Assembly (NCBI GenBank): GCA_028023455.1
Contig: JAQFVV010006215.1
Span: 8,765,950 to 8,829,949, forward strand
Length of the DNA stretch: 64,000 nt
Reading direction: 5' to 3'
Source: Epiperipatus broadwayi
Lineage: Eukaryota; Onychophora; Udeonychophora; Euonychophora; Peripatidae
The notes beneath the pieces were generated by a model. It saw only the letters and a program-made list of their open reading frames with translations, made no database searches and was not told the DNA's origin. Shown piece by piece: positions 38,555 to 49,377 of this stretch. Position 1 is the stretch's first letter. The number at the start of each line of letters is the position of its first letter. The position numbers and the translations under genes are program-made.

Positions 38555-38970
38555 TTATATATATTCCATTACGTTTATCATCCAATGTTTGAAGCATTAT
38601 TTTCTTCTCATATATTGATGTTCCATTACATTTGAGGTATAATATGTTTATATGATATATTGTCCATTACATTTGGCACCACAAACTGTTGGTCCCAGTT
38701 AACTGATGATTGGTATAATGGAGTAAAAGTATGTTCCATTACATTTGGATGCCACAACGTGGTCAGCATAATATGTTCGTTTAATTATTCATTACATTTG
38801 GTGTATCAAAGTTAGGGGCTTGGTTAACTAATGATTATTGTTGCAAAAGTTCATATGTTTATTTTCATTTGAGATCATATAAAGATACATTCCATTATAT
38901 TTGGCTTTCCCAATGTTTGGGGCCTTCTTTCTTCAATTTAAATGGAATGCAGCAAGTACATTCCATTACA
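38555..38970 (+). repeat. Irregular tandem CATTACATTTGG repeats
   Basis: The motif ccattacatttgg, or close variants, recurs near 38563, 38622, 38664, 38735, 38790, 38890 and 38961. Several are followed by segments such as caccacaaactgttggtccc and gttaactgatgattgg, which recur in part. After ttgg the sequences resemble degenerate retrotransposon primer-binding sites (tggcaccca...gtgggg type). The array ends where the solo LTR begins. Confidence 0.5.
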
Positions 38971-38984
38971 ATATATATATATAT

Positions 38985-41195
38985 TGTAACGAGCACAGAC
39001 GTTCGTTACATTGTTTTTTTTTATATTATTAAACAAGTTAAAATAAGAAGTTCGCATTTAAAAATTTTCTTTAAGAATTAAAAATTGAAATTAAATATCA
39101 TCTTAAACTCGTACATGTTAAATCGCACAGATAATGAAAAATTATTAAAATAAAACTTTATTAAAGAAAAAGTATTTTAAAACTAAATTTTAAAAAGATT
39201 TGGAGATAAAATTATATCTTTAAATTTATCTTTAAATATATTTTTGATTTGGAAAACAGGGTAATTAATCAGAAATGGAAATGATTGTTAAGTAGTTAAA
39301 TGTAAACCATCCTTGGGCATTTAAATGTAAAAACATCAGTCAGATATGAAAACAATAGAAACTGTTAGCAAATAAGAAGAAATCCCTATGGAATCGGACC
39401 GCAGCGAAAGGACCATCGCATCGGTGACATAATGTTAAGTCAATCTTTCAAAGTAATATAAAAGGACAAGTTTTGTAAATTATTAGTTAGTGAATTGTTA
39501 TGATTATTATGATGTGACAGATAGATGTTAGTGCGGAGGTGCGGGAGAAGAGATTGAAGGACGCACGTTCAATCCCTTCAGTTGTTATAAAATGGAAAAA
39601 TGAAACATCGCTTTTCTTATATTCAGAGGACCACAGGATCATCGGGAAATTTAACGCTGGATTTTAAATGGCAAGCAATTGTAAAAGATGAACATTTCTA
39701 AAACCGTAAGAACTTTCTAAGATAGATATAACGAACAATATTAATTTGAAAACACTAAGAACTTTAAATTTTAAACTTTCCTAGTATTTAATTGTTACAA
39801 ATAGAATCCTATCTGACCAAACTAAATTCTTTATTAATAGTGTTATTTGATGTATTTTTTTTCCTTATTTATGTAAAATCATTTCCATTTATTTATTTTT
39901 TATTCTTTAAGTTTTATCATGATTTTTTTTTTTGTTTTTCGTTAAATTAATTATATAAATGTTAAACTTAAGTCAGGCGTGAATGGCTGTATAAATTTGT
40001 AAAGTTATATTAGGGGAGGGTAATCTTAGGTTATTTGTTTCGTGGTTAAATTGGGTCAATGGATTGGATATATTGGTGTGATTAGTAGATGTAATATTGA
40101 TTCGCTACGGGCAGAATCGCTTCATACGCCGCACACTTCCGTTTGCCTATGGAAGGAATTATAAGTCGGATACCGCAGTTCCTTTATATGGAGTTTTTTG
40201 TTTTATTGCTCTTCTTTGCAGATAGATGTAATATTCCTATCTCATAAGAGGCAATTTCTTCTCTTAACCTTTTGTGCTGCCATATTTTATTACATTGAAT
40301 ACATCGATATATCAGATGAATTGATGCCAGTTTGACTACGAATTTTATCCTAAGGTTAAATAGGGATAGAATGTTTATTTTCAAAAGCAAATTTATGTGG
40401 TCTATTCATACTCGACCCTAAATAAAAATGCAGTAAATTTAAGTTGTTTATAGATGCTTGCATGGATTGGTTATCGGTTAAGTATGTTTTGGGTTTTCAT
40501 ATTTGATCAAAATATATAGACATTCGATAAATAATGATACCTTATGGTGAGTATCTAAAATGTATTTATTCGGATGTCTTTTAAGTTATTGGTGACAATG
40601 CAAGTATCTTATGGTGAATACTATTGGGTTACGTATAAATTTCCCTCCGCAATTGTCAGTAATCAATAATTTTGTATTTTGATCGTTTATGTTTACTTTG
40701 AAATGTTTTTGACCGTGAAATCTATGTAACCGATCTATATTCAACATTATAAACAAGCTTTCATCAATTTATCTGTGCGAACTTAATTAAAATGTAAAAT
40801 TAGAATATAATAGTAATTAAATGTAAATTAAAGTCAAAAATCAAAGTTAAAAATAATGTTAAATGTTAAAATGTAAAACTAATACTAAAATAATTTTAAA
40901 TCTTATATATATGTGCATAAATAAATGTTTGTATGTTAATTACTGGCAGTGGCTTATTTTATTTATTTTTTAATGTTGAAATCTAATTAGATAAGATATT
41001 ATATTATTTAATCTCTGCTATTCCACTGAGCTAGTGACATGGGCTAACGATCGGAATCCAAATTTATAAATTAAAATAATTTTTTTTTTTTAAACTTAAC
41101 GTACCTGCCTATTATATAAATTTTCTAGGTTCAAATGCCTAGTGGCGCCCTGTAGTGCAGATTACGTGAAGTCTCCTTCTCTCCGGATCGTTACA
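38985..41195 (+). mobile_element. Probable solo LTR, 2.2 kb
   Basis: Begins TGTAACGA and ends TCGTTACA, perfect 8-bp inverted termini of the TG...CA kind, between AT runs that hide any target duplication. The sequence is homologous to both arms of the palindrome at 49378-53410. Inside are a possible promoter (ataaaagg, near 39460) and, 60 bp from the end, the string tgcctagtggcgccctgtag shared with the other copies. A minus-strand tagctcagtgg string near 41030 looks like tRNA box A. No internal coding region accompanies it, hence solo LTR. A long terminal repeat of another element class is possible. Confidence 0.65.
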
Positions 41196-41376
41196 ATATA
41201 TATATATATATGCATACACACTTGTATGTGAATCATAATGGACAACTTTGGAAAGCTATCAATATCATTTGTATGATTTTAGTTTGTTAGAAATTCAAGC
41301 AAGTGCAAATTGATCATTTATACTTATAGATCTCAGATCTTTTAAAAATGGGCAATCCAACAAGTAGTATTAATAA

Positions 41377-41799
41377 GCAAAAACTCACTATATATATTGC
41401 CACACACAGCAAGCTAGAGTAATCAATGGATGTCAGAAGACTTATGCATAAAATCCCCATCTAGTGCCTACTTACCCAATATCCCAGATTATATGACTAT
41501 ATAAGCTAATGGGCTTGTATTGAAAATATTAAGATGTTTTCAGTTTAAGACTTATAATTTTGTAGTTAAATAGTGATAAAAGGTGGTTGCTGGAGGGTTG
41601 CATTAGATCCTAAGATCTAGATGCAGTGCTCTCAGATCCAAGGCTCCTCGCTGACGAAGGCCATAAGCCAGAAACTAGTCTGGGGCTATTGAATGAGTAG
41701 GCACTAGATTGGGATTTTATGCACAAGCCTTATGGAATCCATTGATTACTCTAGCTTGCTGTGTGTGGCAATATATATATATATATAGTGAGTTTTTGC
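41377..41799. repeat. Family V ribozyme repeat, inverted pair
   Basis: Inverted arms starting gcaaaaactcactatatata and ending in the complement, about 110 bp long and highly matched (shared gccacacacagcaagctaga, ataaaatccc and gtgcctact strings). One hammerhead-like motif lies in the right half on the plus strand. In the left arm the match stops just inside the 3-prime flank of the hammerhead (near 41483), so the second ribozyme is lost. No clear target duplication. It is related to 57504-57912. A MITE is the alternative. Confidence 0.65.
41645..41686 (+). ncRNA. Hammerhead ribozyme candidate (family V, copy 1)
   Basis: TCCTCG, core CTGACGA (position 7 is variable in hammerheads), stem II GGC/GCC around CATAA, GAAA, a minimal stem III AC-TA-GT, the classic GTC cleavage triplet, then TGGGGC. 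Stem I pairs five positions including two G-U; in the family consensus (TCCTCA with TGGGGA, from the copies at 57.6-57.8 kb) all six pair. An A-A apposition at the stem II base is the weak point. All invariant core bases are present. Confidence 0.65.
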
Positions 41800-44080
41800 C
41801 TGTTTTAACGACAGTTATACACAAGCATAAGAGGAGGTGGTCATGTGATGTTTATTGGCTTAATATTAATAAGGATGAATTTTAAATCCACATTAGATAT
41901 GATCACAGTTTCTTATATCGCAGCTAATAAATAATCAACATAAAGAATAGTTTTTCTTTAATTTAATAAATTCAACATTTCAAAATTATAATAAACTGAT
42001 AGTATTGAATGTAATGCGTATATTAGTAAATCTTTAATATATAAATAGAAATATTGACATATAATATAATATATTCTTCCACAAAATACTAATTGAAGTT
42101 ATGAGTTAATTTCATCTGATAATTAAATATTAATAATTTAGCTTTCATCATTATTCTAGTTATTAGACTCTATTCAATACTTTTAATTTTTATATCTCAG
42201 AGGACATAGCTTTCATTGAATGGGTTGTCTGAGTTTCTATTATGACCATTTTTAATGACTTTCTGAGTTAATTTATAACTAGAATGCATTACAACTTGTT
42301 TGATTAACTTTTTATTATAATTTTATCAAAACTTTTTTATTTAAATATGATCGTACATTTTTTTTATCCAACTATTTTTTTTTTGTTCAATTAAAATACT
42401 GAAGATATGTTTATAAATTTCATATGAAAAAGTAAAATTATTCAAACACATAAAACCTTTCCAAGGATTACGGAGGTGACTCATCTGAAATAACTCTTTT
42501 GAGACTAGCAAAATAAGCCAAAAATGTTTTATGCTTACTAATGGTTCATTATCTTTTAATATAGATGAAACCTTATTTGTAGAATTAATTTACCTTATAT
42601 ATTAATTATGGTAGAAAAATTATTAGTATAAAAAATAGTTTTTGCATTTAGTAATTTCTGACTATTTTATACGTCAAATATAATTTTTTTTTTTTTTACT
42701 CTTTATATATTGTATTTGTGTATTCCTTTCAATGTTATTTCTGTTGTTTTCATTATTAATCATGATAGGGATAAAACTTCCATCAGAATTTTTTATTTTA
42801 TTTTCTCACAATATTTCAGAAAGGTTTACTGTTTTTATTATCATCATCATCATCAACATCTATATCATTACAAATAGATAAATCATAGTTTATTGCCTAG
42901 AAGTTCATTAAAAATACATGAACTGGAATTGGAAATGTTAGGGTTGCAAATGATCCATGTTTCCCATAATGCACTACTCTCTCATTGCACTAAATTCCAC
43001 AGAACATTATTATTATTGTTGCTGTTGTTATAAAGTTTCATCACAACACTGTTATCTTCTAATATTTCCCCAGTATAATTATATCATGTTTTTTTTTTTT
43101 AAGGTTCTTCAATAACAAGCAATACAGAGATTATAAACACTACATAACTCATTTCTAGACTTTTTTCTCAACAATTAACCTTTTAATCATATGCATAATT
43201 CAGATGAAATAAATCCCCTCACAATATACCGAATCTAATTAATTGTGGTGATAATGTTTTAAACTATAAAGTGTAAGGTTGCAGTGGTGAGCAATCCTTC
43301 ATCAAACTTTTTATGAACCCTTGGGCTATAGCGCCATTTGTTACTTTTTCAATATCACTATGTGCAACTAGTTTAATCATTGGTTAAATATTTACATAAT
43401 TAAATAAATGAAATATTGAAATTTGTTACATTCTTGAGAAATATATTATTATTACAAGACAGTTTTACATATACTAAAAAAGTGTAAAGATAAATAATTA
43501 TTACTATTATTTTTTCCAATATTTCTTTTAAGTAAGAGACTAAATTTGTTAAAATATTTTATTGCCTAATCAATGTCTTATATGTGTTATGTAATAAGTT
43601 AATATACTCAAAAATTTGATAAAATTTCCACAATTATATATTACATTTGTTTTCTAGGCTTTTATTGATGTGGTAACAGGAGCTTTTTACAATCGGATGT
43701 TTGCAACTAGGAGTCCAACAAAATAAATGCTGGTTTCCTTGTGTAAGTGAATGCATTCAAACAACAGAGAATTATGAAATAAAATAGTGCTAACCTATTT
43801 AAAGATAAAATAATATTTATAAAAATAATGAGATAAATATAAACAAAAAATAAAAGAAAAATAATTGTAACAATTTCCCCATTTATAATACAAGTAAGTT
43901 TAATAATTACAGTGATGCAGATAATGAGACCATATTTTAAGAGGCTAGGAATATGTAAATGTTAGCATAAAGCCTGATCTCTATATTTTATTAAGTTTAT
44001 TTAAACCAATTATGGGAGTTTCTATGATGTTGGATTGAAAAAAAATTGTCATTTTAAACCAAAGAGAAAAACAAGTGGTT
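41800..44080. other. AT-rich gene-free stretch
   Basis: No gene recognised. It contains short TCA triplet repeats near 42840 and several T runs. Confidence 0.5.
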
Positions 44081-44084
44081 ATAC

Positions 44085-44340
44085 TTGCTAATAATTTTTA
44101 TTAGTCATTCATTATATTACAGATTATCCAATAATGAATAATATTTCTTTAGCGTAATTTTCATTAAACCACACTGGTGCAAGATAGGAATTGGTTTCTA
44201 TCCACTTTTAACACCATGTGGAGTGACATATGACCAAAGACATGTGAAAGGTTTTGATGATCTTTAAGATGTGCATTTTGTGCTGAACCAGCACTCATCA
44301 GTTGGTCCAAACCACAATCTCACACATATCTTTATTGTTT
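44085..44340 (-). repeat. Family H-related unit, left copy
   Basis: Direct repeat of about 44620-44840, aligned from attatccaataatgaataat through ggtttctat...cttttaacaccatgtgga to the hammerhead-like segment. The two units flank the GATA tract. Equivalent points are 493 bp apart, microsatellite included. This is the tandem arrangement seen at 4735-5535. Confidence 0.65.
44264..44305 (-). ncRNA. Hammerhead relic (family H)
   Basis: On the minus strand: CCAA, CTGATGAG, a perfect stem II TGCTG-GTT-CAGCA, then CAAAA, stem III ATG-CA-CAT, C17, and TTAA. Two defects are visible: G12 has become A, and stem I keeps only two of four pairs. Predicted inactive. Confidence 0.6.
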
Positions 44341-44342
44341 AT

Positions 44343-44344
<2 letters not shown>

Positions 44345-44417
<73 letters not shown>

Positions 44418-44438
44418 GTAGGTAGGTAGGTAGGTAGG

Positions 44439-44530
<92 letters not shown>

Positions 44531-44531
44531 C
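44345..44531. repeat. (GATA)n tract with GGTA core
   Basis: About 46 tetranucleotide units, GATA except for a block of about six GGTA units near 44417-44442. It lies between the two family H units. Confidence 0.95.
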
Positions 44532-44619
44532 AGACATAATAAATTACTATAGTTTAATTGATAAGTATCAAATGTGCTGCCTTCACAACTTTGACACAAA
44601 TCACTTAATGAAAGTATAT

Positions 44620-44840
44620 TAATATTTTTATTAGATATTCACTAGACTAGAGATTATCCATTAATAAATAATATTTCTGTAGTATAATTTTCACTACAGC
44701 AGTCTGATACAGGGTAGAAACTGGTTTCTATATACACTTTTAACATCATGTGGATCCCAACATGCACATTTTGTGCTGAACCAGCATTCATCAGTTGGCC
44801 TAGACCACAAACTCTTCCAAATATCTTTATCATTATTTTG
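44620..44840 (-). repeat. Family H-related unit, right copy
   Basis: Second unit of the pair, ending only about 12 bp from the outer edge of the first PLE palindrome (44852). Its ribozyme strand is the same as the coding strand of the adjacent left PLE arm. It lies downstream of that ORF. Confidence 0.6.
44757..44798 (-). ncRNA. Hammerhead relic (family H)
   Basis: CCAA, CTGATGAA, stem II TGCTG-GTT-CAGCA, CAAAA, stem III ATG-TG-CAT, G at position 17, then TTGG pairing fully with CCAA. G12 to A and G at the cleavage position predict no activity. This copy shows the stem I pairing that supports the family consensus. Confidence 0.6.
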
Positions 44841-45020
44841 TATATATATATAATAACAAAACTTAAATATATTCCAAACAACGGTAAACAATTTATAATA
44901 CAATATAAATAAAAACTCAATAAAAACTCATAAAGAAATATTTTCGATTATATTCATAATCATTTTCAACTCAACTTTCAAAATGGAATCATCTATTACC
45001 AACCGGAAACACATGTCGAT

Positions 45021-46289
45021 TTAAATATCCCACAATTCATTAATCCTAACATTTGCTGACTGTCTGTTTATTATCGTATTTTTATACCTACTAATAAAAA
45101 CTGCCTCTTTAATTTTTCTTTTTTCATTATCTCTCTCTTGTCCTAAAATTTTTATTTTATTTATATCAAAATTAAACTTAAAATTACAATTTCTATCATG
45201 ATCATAAAAAACAGATTCAGTATATAACTTGACTTCATTACTATTATCATTACATATCTGTACATTTTTCAAAACTCTTTTATATAACAATTTATGTTCT
45301 TTAATTCTTTTCTCTATATTACATCTAGATTCCCCTATATATGATAAGTTACACCCACAAAAAATTCTATAAATTATATTACTCACGTTATTTTTTTCTA
45401 ACTTATCTTTTGAATTATTAACCATTCTATTTAAATTACCTGATCCATAAAAAGAAACATTATATATACCATTATAAACTTTTTTCATAAATTTTACTTG
45501 ATTATTATTATAAAAAGGCAAAGAAATCCACTTCTTACTCTTAATTTCTTCATCACCAGTATTTCTATTAATTTTCTTACTAAATTGACAAACCACTTGA
45601 TAAATTTCTTTTATATTATAACCTACACTTAATAATTCACTTACATAATTTTCAATATTTTTCTTTTTATCACATGCATATTTACACAAAATATTATTTC
45701 TATACAAAAAAGACCTAAAACCAGCCATCTTATAATTATGTGGCACGTTAGATAAATAGGGAATATACCCTCTAGTTTCAATAGGTTTAATAAACAATTT
45801 ATAGTCAATCATATTATTGTTCCTTGAAATTATCAAATCTAAATATTTAATACTGTTATTATATTCTTTCTCCATAGTCCAGATAAGACCTTTTAATTTA
45901 TTATATTCATCAAAAATTTTATCAATCATTTCTGAAGAAGCACATATAAAAACATCATCCACATATCTCATATATATCTTAATATTTCCCATAAATATAA
46001 ATTTGTTTAAAATTTTCTCTTCATAATATGACAAAACAAAACTGCATAACTGTGCCACCATTGGTAATCCCATTGGCCAGCCTTTACTCATCTTATAAAA
46101 TTTACCATTAAAGGATGCAACAATATTTTGTTCAATAAAATTTAAAGCCTTCATCAGAAAACATATTAATTGACTATCCACTTTCTTTTCCAATAAAGCT
46201 TGATGAATTATCTTAATTGAATCAAGTCTATCAATAGATCCATACATCTCAGAAACATCCAATGACACTAAAACATCATCACAGTCCAA
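45021..46289 (-). pseudogene. PLE reverse transcriptase plus GIY-YIG, left arm
   Basis: Open for 422 residues to its stop but truncated at the N-terminus by the palindrome centre, so no genuine start is present. It carries the RT palm from motif A (VSLDVSEMYGS) through a motif-B-like KGWPMGLPMVAQL to catalytic RYVDD, then the thumb and linker. The C-terminal GIY-YIG endonuclease (FCGCNLSYIGESRCNIEKRIKEH) ends in INRQSANVRI. RT plus GIY-YIG is diagnostic of Penelope-like elements, which prime reverse transcription at endonuclease nicks. The RT parts before motif A are missing, so it should not function alone. Little decay otherwise, so the insertion is recent. Confidence 0.85.
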
Positions 46290-46306
46290 ACTTAAATCTT
46301 TAGATT

Positions 46307-47537
46307 TAAGTTTGGACTGTGGATCTATTGATAGACTTGATTCAATTAAGATAATTCATCAAGCTTTATTGGAAAAGAATTAGTCAATTAATATGTTTTC
46401 TGATGAAGGCTTTAAATTTTATTGAACAAAATATTGTTGCATCCTTTAATGGTAAATTTTATAAGATGAGTAAAGGCTGGCCAATGAGATTACCAATGGT
46501 GGCACAGTTATGCAGTTTTGTTTTGTCATATTATGAAGAGAAAATTTTAAACAAATTTATATTTATGGGAAATATTAAGATATATACGAGATATGTGGAT
46601 GATGTTTTTATATGTGCTTCTTCAGAAATGATTGATAAAATTTTTGATGAATATAATAAATTAAAAGGTCTTATCTGGACTATGGAGAAAGAATATAATA
46701 ACAGTATTAAATATTTAGATTTGATAATTTCAAGGAACAATAATATGATTGACTATAAATTGTTTATTAAACCTATTGAAACTAGAGGGTATATTCCCTA
46801 TTTATCTAACGTGCCACATAATTATAAAATGGCTGGTTTTAGGTCTTTTTTGTATAGAAATAATATTTTGTGTAAATATGCATGTGATAAAAAGAAAAAT
46901 ATTGAAAATTATGTAAGTGAATTATTAAGTGTAGGTTATAATATAAAAGAAATTTATCAAGTGGTTTGTCAATTTAGTAAGAAAATTAATAGAAATACTG
47001 GTGATGAAGAAATTAAGAGTAAGAAGTGGATTTCTTTGCCTTTTTATAATAATAATCAAGTAAAATTTATGAAAAAAGTTTATAATGGTATATATAATGT
47101 TTCTTTTTATGGATCAGGTAATTTAAATAGAATGGTTAATAATTCAAAAGATAAGTTAGAAAAAAATAACGTGAGTAATATAATTTATAGAATTTTTTGT
47201 GGGTGTAACTTATCATATATAGGGGAATCTAGATGTAATATAGAGAAAAGAATTAAAGAACATAAATTGTTATATAAAAGAGTTTTGAAAAATGTACAGA
47301 TATGTAATGATAATAGTAATGAAGTCAAGTTATATACTGAATCTGTTTTTTATGATCATGATAGAAATTGTAATTTTAAGTTTAATTTTGATATAAATAA
47401 AATAAAAAATTTTAGGACAAGAGAGAGATAATGAAAAAAGAAAAATTAAAGAGGCAGTTTTTATTAGTAGGTATAAAAATACGATAATAAACAGACAGTC
47501 AGCAAATGTTAGGATTAATGAATTGTGGGATATTTAA
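46307..47537 (+). pseudogene. PLE RT plus GIY-YIG, right arm, motif A deleted
   Basis: Inverted partner of the ORF at 45021-46289. An exact 39-base deletion (13 codons, in frame) follows GGACTGTG at 46314-46321 and removes the catalytic motif A residues VSLDVSEMY. A 5-bp deletion near 46380 shifts the frame. From the ATG at 46403 it is open again through RYVDD and the GIY-YIG domain. An extra A near 47407 then replaces the C-terminal 30 or so residues by a short tail ending at 47431. G-to-R at the motif B glycine (PMRLPM) and M-to-T before RYVDD are further differences from the left arm. Confidence 0.85.
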
Positions 47538-47959
47538 ATCGACATGTGTTTCCGGTTGGTAATAGATGATTCCATTTTGAAAGTTGAGTTGAAAATGATT
47601 ATGAATATAATCGAAAATATTTCTTTATGAGTTTTTATTGAGTTTTTATTTATATTGTATTATAAATTGTTTACCGTTGTTTGGAATATATTTAAGTTTT
47701 GTTATTGTATTATTGATATTAGCGGACATTTATTTTGTTTTATATATATATATATATTTGCAAAAACCTATATTTATATATATATATGTAAACTTATAAA
47801 TATATATTAGAAAATACAGTAATTAAAATTTGTTAAAAAGAACAAAAAATATAAACATCACTTAGGAGCACTTTCAACCATCCTTGTAGTCTTTGTCAAC
47901 TCATACTTTGAAAGGTCAACTTTCCCATAATTCTGTGATCTTAATGTTTGCTGCCTATC

Positions 47960-48567
47960 TATTAATTAAGTCTTGCTTGTATTTATATATTAACATAGCT
48001 TCTTTGATTTGTTCTTTTATTATTATTTCTTTCAGTTTGCAATATTTTTATATTATTATAATTGAAATCAAAACCATATATACATGATTTATTATGGTCA
48101 TAAAAAACAGAAGCTGATAAATTATCATTATCTTTAGAATTTTGTTTCATATTTTGAACTCTTTTTAATAACAATAAGTGCTCTTTTGTTCTTTTCTCCA
48201 ATGTGCATCTCTGACTCACCTATATATCCACTACCACACCTACACATCCATTTATAAATGATACAATTTTTATTTGTAAATAAAGTTTTCTCTTTACAGT
48301 TATTTATTAATTTATTTAATGTAGGTGGTGCATAAAATGCAATGCCACATATACCTTTATAAATTTTTTTTAAGAAAATTGCCTGTTGATTTGAAATATA
48401 TGGTATTGATATCCAAATTTTATTATCAGAAGAATTAACATCATTATTAATTTTATTTTTATTTTTGTATTTATATTTCGAATTAAAATTTTTAATAGTA
48501 TAATAAATATGATCATAATTATATCCAACATTTAACAATTCACTAGAATACATTTCAATATTTTTGT
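47960..48567 (-). pseudogene. PLE GIY-YIG domain fragment, left arm
   Basis: C-terminal part only: MYSSELLNVGY linker, KIWISIPYIS, the APPTLNKLINNCKEK connector, then KWMCRCGSGYIGES of the GIY-YIG nuclease. A frame change just after this (near 48215) breaks the nuclease. The rest continues in another frame as CTLEKRTKEH and ends with a further shift. It aligns along its length with the first PLE but is clearly a separate subfamily. Confidence 0.75.
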
Positions 48568-49198
48568 ATTCCAATGAATTGTTAAATGTTGGATTAATTA
48601 TGATCATATTTATTATACTATTAAAATTTTTAACTCAAAATATAAATACAAAAATAAAAATAAGATTAATAATGAAGTTAATTCTTCTGATAATAAAATT
48701 TGGATATCAATACCATATATTTCGAATCAACAGGCAAGTTTCATAAGGAAAATTTATAAAGGTATATGTGACATTGCATTTTATGCACCACCTACATTAA
48801 ATAAATTAATAAATAACTGTAAAGATAAAACCTTATTTACAAATAAAAATTGTATCATTTACAAATGGATGTGTAGGTGTGGTAGTGGATATATAGGTGA
48901 GTCGAGATGCACATTGGAGAAAAGAACAAAAGAGCACTTGTTGTTATTAAAAAGAGTTCAAAATATGAAACAAAATTCTAAAGATAATGATAATTTATCA
49001 GCTTCTGTTTTTTATGACCATAATAAATCATGTATATATGGTTTTGATTTCAATTATAATAGTGTAAAAATATTGCAAACTGAAAGAAATAATAATAAAA
49101 GAAAAATCAAGGAAGCTATGTTAATATATAAATACAAGCAAGACTTAATCAATAGGCAGGCAGCAAACATTAAGATCATGGAATTATGGGAAAGTTGA
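48564..49198 (+). pseudogene. PLE GIY-YIG domain fragment, right arm
   Basis: Inverted copy of the left arm. The linker part (YSNELLNVG) is frameshifted near 48590. The GIY-YIG domain is intact from 48869: MCRCGSGYIGESRCTLEKRTKEH, through KIKEAMLIYKYKQDLINRQA to a stop at 49196-49198. The YIG, the R/EH helix and the terminal NRQAAN motif are all present, so the nuclease fold is complete, but it has no RT. Confidence 0.75.
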
Positions 49199-49377
49199 CA
49201 TTTCAAAGTATTAGTTGACAAAGACTACAAGGATAGTTGAAAGCACTCCTAAGTGACATTTTTATTTTTTGTTCTTTTTAACAAATTTTAATTACTGTAT
49301 TTTTTAATATTTATTTATAAGTTTAGGTATATTATTGTGAAGAAATAAAGACATTGATTTGTAGTATATATATATAT

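Larger units (their letters stand above)
44852..47706. mobile_element. PLE pair as a head-to-head palindrome
   Basis: Two 5-prime-truncated copies of one Penelope-like element are joined head to head. The outer edges read aataacaaaacttaaatata at the left and the complement ending at 47706. The centre is at about 46299: agtccaaacttaaatc, four bases, then the exact complement. The arms of about 1.4 kb are nearly identical, differing by a 39-bp and a 5-bp deletion, a one-base insertion and scattered substitutions, mostly in the right arm. The pair is flanked by TA-rich runs. Confidence 0.85.
47789..49325. mobile_element. Second PLE pair, head-to-head palindrome
   Basis: A different, shorter PLE subfamily in the same geometry: two copies truncated so that only the RT-endonuclease linker and GIY-YIG domain remain, meeting at about 48557 around a loop of about 12 bases (stem caattcactagaataca against tgtattccaatgaattg). 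Arms of about 750 bp match out to the tataagttta string on both sides. The arms are more diverged than in the first pair. Only about 80 bp of TA-rich DNA separates the two palindromes. Confidence 0.8.

Noticed and set aside
38700-38745. AACTGATGATTGG as another hammerhead
   Set aside because: No GAAA strand and no flanking complementarity; part of the leader-like tandem array.
44298-44599. Two open frames of repeated Tyr-Leu-Ser-Ile
   Set aside because: Translation of the GATA microsatellite, not a gene.
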